Shown here: piece by piece, positions 1 through 7,200 of the stretch
Position numbering within the stretch: the stretch's first letter is position 1
Layout: each line of letters starts with the position of its first letter
Translations under genes and position numbers: made by a program
NCBI GenBank assembly: GCA_039030335.1
Contig: JBCCEJ010000108.1
Location: 1-13,462, forward strand
Length of the DNA: 13,462 bases
DNA from: JBCCEJ01 sp039030335
Lineage (GTDB): Bacteria; Pseudomonadota; Gammaproteobacteria; HK1
Direction of reading: 5' to 3'
Notes under the pieces: generated by a model
What the model saw: the letters and a program-made list of their open reading frames with translations, nothing else
Told to the model about the DNA's origin: nothing
The model's database searches: none

Positions 1-44
1 AGGAAACTGAAATTGCTGCGGCACATGAGTTCGGCATACTGCAT
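1..44 (-). CDS. dnaE2: Error-prone DNA polymerase DnaE2 (ImuC), N-terminal fragment
   Basis: Only 14 codons are inside the window, read leftward from an ATG at 44-42, and the gene continues past the edge. They translate to MQYAELMCRSNFSF, which closely matches the conserved opening of DnaE2 (YAEL-x-C-x-SNFSF, before the RGASHPEEL block that would lie outside). DnaE2 is the C-family translesion polymerase of the ImuA-ImuB-DnaE2 mutasome, made under DNA damage. The residue after YAEL is usually His, in the degenerate PHP-domain metal motif, and is Met here. A LexA box directly abuts the start codon, which fits the known SOS control of this gene. There is no room for a Shine-Dalgarno sequence, so the mRNA may be leaderless. 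A later ATG at 26-24 would remove the conserved YAEL. The call rests on a short match and on context. Confidence 0.72.
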   Translation of the reverse strand, partial: MQYAELMCRSNFSF

Positions 45-64
45 TACTGTTTTTATATACAGTA
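45..64. promoter_or_regulatory. LexA (SOS) box
   Basis: The 20 bp site reads TACTGT, eight A/T bases, then ACAGTA. The 6 bp arms are perfectly symmetric, and the site matches the gammaproteobacterial LexA consensus CTGT-N8-ACAG with the preferred TA-flanked arms and an AT-only centre. In a GC-rich window such a site is very unlikely by chance. It covers the predicted -10 of the leftward dnaE2 promoter and ends at the base before its ATG, so bound LexA should block that promoter. It also lies 115 bp upstream of the rightward histidine kinase start. Whether it affects that gene cannot be told from the sequence. Confidence 0.88.
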
Positions 65-79
65 TCTGGAAAATTTCAA
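52..79 (-). promoter_or_regulatory. Sigma-70-type promoter of dnaE2, overlapped by the LexA box
   Basis: On the minus strand TTGAAA (79-74) is followed, after 16 bp, by TATAAA (57-52), each one base from the sigma-70 consensus. Transcription would begin about seven bases later, near 45-44, at or next to the ATG of dnaE2. This predicts a leaderless or almost leaderless transcript. The -10 lies wholly inside the LexA box, the usual layout for tight SOS repression. Confidence 0.6.
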
Positions 80-179
80 GCACCACATAGGGTTCACAGA
101 CAGAAACTGCCCCAAAAACCCGACCATCGGCGCCCACGCCTCAGTTAAAGACCGTGCCCTCGCGGTCGATAAGGCCGGA

Positions 180-2741
180 ATGAATGACATCGAACCGCAT
201 GCACCGACACCGACCGGCATCCGTGCACCGGCATCGACGGGGATCGCACCGGTCGCCGCGATGCTCCTGGCTGCCCTGCTGCTGGCCATCTTGAGCGTCA
301 GCGGCAATATCGGGCCTCTGCTCATCACGGCCGGCGCCATATCACTGGTGTTGTTGTCGATGTGGCCCCGACAGCCGTTCTGGACGTGGGCCGCCGCCGG
401 CACCGGCCTCATGCTGTTCGCCGCCGTAGCGACCGAACCCGGCACGCAGCAGCCGATCAGCATGGGCCTGACACCCACCCTGGCAGCATGCTGCGTAGGC
501 GCAATCTGCGCCGCGGCCCTGATCGTCAACCTTTACAAACGTACCCGGGAGCGCCTGCGGGCCAGCCAGATCCGATTTCATGACTTCGCCGAAATCAGCG
601 CGGACTGGTTCTGGGAAACCGACGCCGACCAGGTACTGGTACACATCAGTTCACAGATCGAGGGCGCTGCCGGACATCCAGCCGAATTCTTCATAGGGCG
701 GGATCTGAACTGCGGCGAGGCAGCCAACGAAGTACTGCCAGAGACCCGCCCGCAGCGCGAGCGTGCCGTCGCCCTGATGCGCGCTGGGAAGACCTTCCGG
801 AATCTCGAGTGGGCTGTGCAGACAAATGATGGTCGCGTCAGCTGGCTCAGCGTTAGCGGCGCGCCCGCCTACGACGATACAGGCCGGTATCTCGGCCATC
901 GCGGGATCGGGCGTGATATCACCGACAGCCAGCAGACCGAACACCGGCTGCGTGAGGCAGCCCGCGCGGAAGCTGCCGCCAATCGGGCGAAATCAGAGTT
1001 CCTGGCCACCATGAGCCACGAAATCCGTACGCCGATGAATGGCGTCCTCGGCATGACGGCCCTGTTGCTCGATACGGAGCTCGACGAGGAGCAACGACAC
1101 TACGTGGAAACCACCATGCGGTCGGGCGAAACGTTGCTGACGTTGTTGAACGACATCCTGGACATCTCGAAGCTGGAGGCCGGCCGGCTCGATCTCGAAA
1201 GCCTGCCCTTCAACCCGGCACAGGAAATACAGGCAGTCATGGAACTGCTGCGCAACCAGGCCGAAGCCCGGGGCAACCAACTGACTCTGGATCTCGCAAG
1301 CGATATCAGCGCTCAGGTACGCGGTGACGCAGCCCGGCTTCGACAGGTGCTGCTGAACCTCGTGGGCAACGCCATCAAGTTCACGGAGACGGGCCAGATC
1401 CGTGTGTCTGCAACGTCTCATTATCTTGACGGAAATCTGGAAGAGCTCGAGGTCAGCGTCGCGGATTCGGGAATCGGCATGGAGCCCGAGCAGATCGAAA
1501 CGCTGTTTCAGAAATTTACTCAGGCGGACTCATCAACCGCGCGTCGCTTTGGGGGCACCGGACTCGGGCTGGCGATCTGCCGGGAACTGATACAGCTGAT
1601 GGGTGGCACGATCTCTGCGATCTCGGAGCCCGGTGGTGGTAGCACGTTCACGTTCACGGTCCGCTTCGAAGCCGTATCGGGCCCCCCGAAAACGGCCACT
1701 ACGACGGCGCTCGCCGGCCGTCGTGTGCTGATCATCGACGACAACCGGGTCAACGGCATTATCTTCCGCAAACAGCTCGAGGCCTGGGGCATGTCGGTGC
1801 AGACGGCATCCAGCGCCAATGAGGCGATCGAGATCCTGCGGGCCGCGGATACGCCTTCCTTCGAGGTGCTGCTCGTGGACGAGATGATGCCCGACGTCCC
1901 TGGTTCGACGTTCATCGCGCAGTTACGCGACGACGCGCGTTGGTGCGAGGTGCCGGTCGTCGTCGCCAGCTCAGCCGGCCGGATCGATGCCGACCTGGCG
2001 GATCGGTGCGACGCGTGGCTGACCAAGCCAGTGCGTCACGGCGTGCTGATGGATACGCTCCTGACAGTGATCGGCCCTAACGGCGGAAGCGCGCCGGGAA
2101 ACGCCACGCCAAACGGCGATATCGGGCCCCACGCCAGCTCGCCGACAACGCCGACGCCAGCGACTGACCAGGCTTCCAACGACCCGGACACGACGCTGGC
2201 GGACGCGCCTGAACCGGCTCGGCATCCGCTGGAGTCGACTGCCATGGCGTCTCCGGTCGTGGAGTCGACCGCCGTGGATGCGACCACCGATGTTCCCGGC
2301 GAGCCGTGCTACGAGCGCACGTGCGAAGGTGTCGCGCAACTGCTGCTCGCCGAAGACAATCAGGTCAACCAGACCCTCGCCCGTGCGATGGTGACCAAGT
2401 CTGGTTATCGCGTCGACATCGTTGACAACGGCCGCGCCGCGGTCAATGCGGTCATCAGCAAGCCGTATGACCTGATACTGATGGACATCCAGATGCCGGA
2501 ATTGGACGGAGTGGCTGCAACCATCGAAATCCGGGCCCTGGAAGGAAACACGGGCCGGATTCCGATCGTCGCGCTCACCGCAAATGCGATGAAAGGTGAC
2601 GAAGGGCGCTACCGTGAAGCCGGCATGAACGGCTACGTGTCAAAACCGATAGACCGCGCGGTGCTGCTCGCCGAAATTGCCTCTCTACTGCCGCCCGGCG
2701 CAGCCCCGGAAGATCCGGCTACCGCCCGCTCAGCGGCCTGA
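180..2741 (+). CDS. Membrane-bound hybrid sensor histidine kinase with PAS and two receiver domains
   Basis: An 853-residue two-component sensor that autophosphorylates on His and passes phosphate to its own receivers. Four hydrophobic segments lie at about residues 22-42, 44-61, 66-84 and 97-117, with almost no periplasmic loop, followed by a cytoplasmic PAS/PAC domain (about 131-249). HisKA carries H280 in the FLATMSHEIRTP motif. HATPase has the N box (N398), G1 (DSGIG, about 429-433), and G2 (GGTGLGLAI, 458-466). REC1 (about 515-632) keeps D520, D521, phosphoacceptor D567 and K616. REC2 (about 718-838) keeps E725, D726, D769, T800 and K822. A Pro/Thr/Ala-rich linker of about 80 residues separates the receivers. 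There is no C-terminal Hpt domain, unlike BarA/GacS, so a separate Hpt protein is probably needed for phosphorelay output. The start is supported by AAGG at 171-174, five bases upstream. The gene is monocistronic here, convergent with the kinase gene, and its signal is unknown. Confidence 0.93.
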   Translation: MNDIEPHAPTPTGIRAPASTGIAPVAAMLLAALLLAILSVSGNIGPLLITAGAISLVLLSMWPRQPFWTWAAAGTGLMLFAAVATEPGTQQPISMGLTPTLAACCVGAICAAALIVNLYKRTRERLRASQIRFHDFAEISADWFWETDADQVLVHISSQIEGAAGHPAEFFIGRDLNCGEAANEVLPETRPQRERAVALMRAGKTFRNLEWAVQTNDGRVSWLSVSGAPAYDDTGRYLGHRGIGRDITDSQQTEHRLREAARAEAAANRAKSEFLATMSHEIRTPMNGVLGMTALLLDTELDEEQRHYVETTMRSGETLLTLLNDILDISKLEAGRLDLESLPFNPAQEIQAVMELLRNQAEARGNQLTLDLASDISAQVRGDAARLRQVLLNLVGNAIKFTETGQIRVSATSHYLDGNLEELEVSVADSGIGMEPEQIETLFQKFTQADSSTARRFGGTGLGLAICRELIQLMGGTISAISEPGGGSTFTFTVRFEAVSGPPKTATTTALAGRRVLIIDDNRVNGIIFRKQLEAWGMSVQTASSANEAIEILRAADTPSFEVLLVDEMMPDVPGSTFIAQLRDDARWCEVPVVVASSAGRIDADLADRCDAWLTKPVRHGVLMDTLLTVIGPNGGSAPGNATPNGDIGPHASSPTTPTPATDQASNDPDTTLADAPEPARHPLESTAMASPVVESTAVDATTDVPGEPCYERTCEGVAQLLLAEDNQVNQTLARAMVTKSGYRVDIVDNGRAAVNAVISKPYDLILMDIQMPELDGVAATIEIRALEGNTGRIPIVALTANAMKGDEGRYREAGMNGYVSKPIDRAVLLAEIASLLPPGAAPEDPATARSAA
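2230..2279 (+). repeat. Imperfect 30-nt duplication in the REC1-REC2 linker
   Basis: Two copies of a motif beginning TGGAGTCGAC occur at 2230-2249 and 2260-2279, 30 bp apart and matching at 16 of the first 18 positions. They encode a repeated decapeptide pattern (LESTAMAS, VVESTAVD) in the disordered linker between the two receivers of the histidine kinase. This looks like a slipped-strand duplication that is harmless in an unstructured spacer. Confidence 0.6.
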
Positions 2742-2780
2742 GAGTCATGGTTCAGGCCTGTGCCGACGCGACGCTGGCAC
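2735..2780. terminator. Paired hairpins between convergent genes, possible bidirectional terminator
   Basis: GGCCTGA (2735-2741, containing the TGA stop of the histidine kinase gene) pairs with TCAGGCC (2752-2758) across a 10-nt loop. A second stem, GTGCC (2760-2764) with GGCAC (2776-2780), ends just before the stop codon of the minus-strand kinase gene. Only 41 bp separate the two convergent genes. Neither stem has a run of T, so this is not a standard intrinsic terminator. The pairing is visible; the function is inferred from position. Confidence 0.35.
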
Positions 2781-2782
2781 CG

Positions 2783-4096
2783 TCACGTGGGTGAGCGGGC
2801 CTCCGCCATCTTTCGCGAGTTTCGCGACAGACGTTCCGCGAGCACCCGTTGGATCTGCTTGTGAAGTTTCAGCTGGCACGCAAATGAAGCCCAGTCGGTC
2901 GAGGGCTCATCGATGCGCAGTGCCACGGATGACTTGGTCGCCGTCACCGTACACACCCGCGGCTCGTCGGTCACATAGCTGATCTCACCGAGGCATTCAC
3001 CAGCCTCGATCTCCGATATTACCGCCGCGCCGCGCGACACAGTCGTCCGGCCCGCCACCAGGATGTAGAGCGAATCATCGGCATCCTCTTCGACCACCAG
3101 TTCCTGGCCGGTCCTGAAGTTGCACCATTCACCGATCTCGATGAACTCGTAGATCTCGTCGTCGGTGAACGGCTCCAGGAATGGCAGCGGTCGGAGCATG
3201 GTGAACTTGCGGTCGTCGTCGGGCTCGCCGCTGTCGGTCGCTTCGCCGGGATCCGCGAACACAGCGGCCAGGTCGGCGGCCATCGAGCCGCCGTCGGCAT
3301 AACGGTCGGCGAGGTCTTTGGCGAGCGCCTTGTCGAGCACGTCCGCCAGGGCGTCTGGCACGTCCGCACGAAGCGACCGGATATCCGGAGGCTGCTCATA
3401 GGCGATGTTGTAAAGCAGAGCCGGGATACCCTTCTTGACAAACGTGGGTCGCCCGGAGAGCAACTCGAACAGCACCGCGCCAAGCGAATAAAGATCGGAC
3501 TGGGTCGTAACGTTATCGCCGCGCGCCTGTTCAGGAGACATATAACGCGGCGAGCCGAACGAACTCTTCAGCTGGGTGGCGTCCGTGCGTTGCCGATCAG
3601 CGATACCGAAGTCAACGATTTTCAGGTCACCGGAGGAACTCAACATGATGTTCGCCGGCTTGATGTCGCGATGGATGACTCCGTTGGCGTGCGCATGCTC
3701 CAGGGCCATGGCGCAAACCCGCACGAACTCCGCAACGTCTTGGATCGGCAGCAGATTCGACGGATCGCAGTGCTGACGCAGATTCTTTGAGCCGTCGACG
3801 AACTCCATCACGATATACGGTTCGTCGTCCGCTTCGCCGGCGTCATAAACACGCAGAATATTTGGATGATCGAGACTGCCGGCGGCCTGAGCTTCGTTGA
3901 AGAACAGCCGGCGCTGGCGCTCAATATCGCGTTGATTGGCATCCGGATCGGGTGCCTTACTCCAGACCTTGATGGCGACATCGCGGTCGATAAACGGGTC
4001 GTGCGCGTGGTACACGACACCTTGCGCGCCGCGGCCGGCCACGCCCACGATGCTGTACTTGCCGATGCTTTGCGGGATTTTCTCGCCCATTACCAT
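2783..4096 (-). CDS. Cytosolic Ser/Thr protein kinase with C-terminal cyclic-nucleotide-binding domain
   Basis: A 437-residue protein fusing a Hanks-type kinase (about 13-285) to a CAP_ED/cNMP-binding domain (about 303-420). The kinase has the Gly loop GRGAQGVVY (21-29), Lys43, alphaC Glu68, the catalytic loop HRDIKPAN (142-149, D144, K146, N149), DFG (162-164) and SPE (187-189). It therefore looks active, with Ser/Thr in the activation segment (171-182). The C-terminal domain holds a phosphate-binding cassette with G370-E371 and P379-R380. These Glu and Arg contact the ribose and cyclic phosphate in CRP and PKA-R. No transmembrane segment or PASTA repeats occur, so ligand control is probably cytosolic. 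The likely ligand is cAMP, given the cyclase gene nearby. The gene lies 142 bp downstream of the DUF1631 gene on the same strand, a possible operon. A second ATG at 4090 has better Shine-Dalgarno spacing (GGA six bases upstream) and may be the true start. Confidence 0.93.
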   Translation of the reverse strand: MVMGEKIPQSIGKYSIVGVAGRGAQGVVYHAHDPFIDRDVAIKVWSKAPDPDANQRDIERQRRLFFNEAQAAGSLDHPNILRVYDAGEADDEPYIVMEFVDGSKNLRQHCDPSNLLPIQDVAEFVRVCAMALEHAHANGVIHRDIKPANIMLSSSGDLKIVDFGIADRQRTDATQLKSSFGSPRYMSPEQARGDNVTTQSDLYSLGAVLFELLSGRPTFVKKGIPALLYNIAYEQPPDIRSLRADVPDALADVLDKALAKDLADRYADGGSMAADLAAVFADPGEATDSGEPDDDRKFTMLRPLPFLEPFTDDEIYEFIEIGEWCNFRTGQELVVEEDADDSLYILVAGRTTVSRGAAVISEIEAGECLGEISYVTDEPRVCTVTATKSSVALRIDEPSTDWASFACQLKLHKQIQRVLAERLSRNSRKMAEARSPT

Positions 4097-4141
4097 TCCG
4101 AGCAGACGTCAACGCTGACGACGAGGAGCAGCGCATAGCTT

Positions 4142-4166
4142 ATCGCGCGGTCGCTGCGGCCGCGAT
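4142..4166. other. Small inverted repeat in the DUF1631-kinase intergenic gap
   Basis: ATCGCG at 4142-4147 is mirrored by CGCGAT at 4161-4166 around a GC-rich 13-nt centre. It lies in the 142 bp between the DUF1631 gene and the downstream kinase gene. There is no T tract on either strand, so it is not an intrinsic terminator. It could attenuate or stabilise the transcript, or mean nothing. I see no clear promoter for the kinase gene in this gap. Confidence 0.25.
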
Positions 4167-4238
4167 GCCATCGACTATCAGGGTAAGTGCCTGGCCATAC
4201 CGCGAAGCATCCGACGCGGTGCACAGGTCGGGCGCGCG

Positions 4239-7200
4239 TCAGAAATCGAGGGTTTGCTCAGAGGGATCGAGCGTTCGCCCCTGGCGGCGTTGGGCCGATA
4301 CGCTGGTGGCAGGCGATGGCAGCTCCATCGCGCTCTTCAGCACTTCTTCGGTCAACTCCTCGAAGAACAACGGTGCCTCGATGGCATCGCCTTGTACGTA
4401 GTCGGCGCCGATCTCCTTCAGGCAGGCAAGTACCTCGGCGCTGCCAACCTCTTCCGCGATCGACTTCTTGCCCATGAAGTGCGCAACTTCGTTGACCGAT
4501 TTCACGACGGCCATGTCAGCGTCAGCCGCCGTCATCGCCCGAATGAATGTCCCGTCGACCCGAACAAAAGTCACGGGCAGCTGCTTCAGATAGCCGTAGC
4601 CGCTTTGCGCAGAGCCAAAATCGTCGAGCGCAAACTGACACCCTACTTCGCTCAAAGTCCGCACGAAGTTGAGTGCGTGGGCGTTGTCATCCGCGATCAG
4701 GCGCTCGCTTACCTCGAAGATGAGCTTGCCCGGCGGTACGCCGGTTTCATTCAACTGGTCCAGCACGTATTCGACCAGATGTTCATCGACGAAAGAGGCG
4801 CCGGAGATCTTCAGCGCAAACCCGCCGATGTGACGTAGCCAGCGCCGGTGCTCGGCCATCCACCGCATGAGATTGCGCAACACCCAGCGATCGAGCGCGC
4901 CGAGCTGGTCGTGCTGCTCGGCGGCGCGCACGAAGTCCTGGTGCTCGATCAGATCGCCGCTTTCGTCGCGGATCCCGAGCATCACCTCGTAGTGCGCCCT
5001 GGTGCGTCGGCCGCTGATGAGCGGCACGACCCGGTGGCAACGCAGCTGCAGACGGTCCTGGCTGAGGGTGGTGGTTACCAGCGCCGAGTAGTCCTGCGCC
5101 GCGCCCGTGTCAGAAACCGGCGTCAGTCGTGATAACAACTGCACCGTATCGGCCCCGGCACTGGACTGCTCGACCAGCGAAATTGCAGCGTCCAGCGCCT
5201 CGTCCGGATCGTGAGACGACGACACGAGCAACGCGCCGGCGCGCACACGCACCGTCACCTGCACGTCTCCCCAGCGAACTTTCATGCGGTTCACGGTCTG
5301 GCACACGTCGTCCGCAAGGGTCTGGGCTTCCTCAGGCGAGCGATCAACGGCAAAGCCGACCATCGCGCCTGGCGCAGTGGAGGCCAGGTCGCTACCCCCG
5401 GGGAACACCGGCGCGGCACGCCTTGCGACGCGACGCATGAGGATGTCGGCTGCCTCATCGCCATACTTCTCGCGCACCTCGAAGTATTGCTCTATTTCGA
5501 AGTAGACAATGGCGACGCCACGACCGTCGGTATTGGCTTCTTCGAGAGCGCCGCGCAGGCGCGCAATGAACGTCCGACGGTTCAACAGACCGGTGGTCGC
5601 ATCGCGGGTCGCGTGCCGTTCGACCGTACCGTGCATCTCCTGCAGCACGCGGCTTAGCGCCCGGTCGACCAGCGGTAGCTCAGTCTCGGCCACGATCGCC
5701 GCGCTGCCGCGGCGCAGCTGCATCGCCAGTTCCTGCTGACTGAAGGTCTGATTCTTCAGACCCTGGCGGTCCACAAGCACGAAGGTAGACCGATCTGCGT
5801 TCACCCAGGCGATCTGCGCCCGGCTGACCTGCCCGCTGGATCCCGTCAGCTCGACGTACTCACCCGGTTTCAGCCGGGCGGCGCGATTCAGCCACACGGT
5901 CCATTCTTTTGATTTGCCGCGCTCGGACGGCTCCTGGTTGGCGCTCGTCTGGGCGGCGCGGCTACGGCGCTCGCGGATGAAACGATCCTGCGCTTCGCTC
6001 GAGTCCACGACGTTTTGCCGATTGGCGGAAAAGCGCTCCTGCTGAAAGGCGACCATGGCATCGAGCTCTGCGAGGACCGCATCGAACAGGCTCATATCCC
6101 GTTCGAACCGCGCGCCTAACGGCTCGAGCAAGCCGTCCATGCCGACCCAGAATTCGTCTTTATCCGGCGTTTCCGGATCGAGCTCCGGCAGCAGCGCAGC
6201 CATCTGGTTCAGTACCCGGCGAGCCGTGTGCTCCGGGTTGTCGAACAGGGTCGGGTCGAGCACCGCCACCTTGTGGAAAGCCGGTTCCAGCATATCGAGG
6301 CGCGGCTGCAGCTCGGGCTCGATCTCACGGTCTTCGCGCATCGCGTCGAACAGACAGGTCATCAGTTCGACGGCATCGCCCAGCGCGCCATGCTGGGGCG
6401 CCCCGATGCCCGGCGTGAATCCGAGCGCGTCGCGCAGCCCACTCCGGAAGCTGGCCCCGGGCGACGCACCCGGGGTCGCCCCCTGGGCGGCAACACTGTG
6501 CTGCAGGCTGGAGAGGGCTTCCAGCAGCGCTTCGGTAGTCAGAGCGCCTGCTCCTGGCGCAATCGCCGTGCCGCTCGGCGTCGCGCCGTCGCCGGGCATG
6601 AGACCAGGTGAGTTGCCGCCGGGCATGCCCGACGGCACCGCCAGGGAGCGTGTCAGACCGAGGAGCGCGTGAGCCGCGCCGAAGGCGGAACCGGCCGGTG
6701 CGGCCGGGATCGCGTAATCCTCCTGGGGCGTCAGCACGCGCGGCGCGAAGCCCGGGCTGACGTGTCGCAACATAACACCGCCCGGCCCCGCTACCGCGCT
6801 ACGCGCAGGCCCGGGTATGCCGGCTGGTCCAGCCGATGGTGTCGTGACGCCGGCCAGAGCAAGCCCCGGATGCCCGGCACCAGCATCCGGGACCAGCCCG
6901 GCCAGACCGGGGGCCGCTGCAGCGCTGCCGCCCGGCGCACCCGCCGCCGCGGCGGGAGGAAGCGATGTAGTGTTGCCGGTAAGTCCAGCTTCGGCTGACA
7001 GATCTGCGGTATCGGTCGCGGCGAGCTCCAGGCTGTCGCCGAAGGTACCGGCGTCGACTGTCGGTCCGGCCAGTGCTCCGCCGGCAGCCGCTGCGACCGA
7101 AAGCGCGGCCGCCGGGTCCGGCGCATCACCGGGATTTTCCGGAACGGCGTCGCCGCCGGCCGTAAGGCCGGGCGCCAGTCCAGGCGGTGCCGGTTGGGCT

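Noticed and set aside
53..529. A minus-strand frame running leftward through the start of the histidine kinase
   Set aside because: It ends inside the LexA box, overlaps membrane segments coded on the other strand and has no family resemblance. The short dnaE2 frame beside it is in a different phase.
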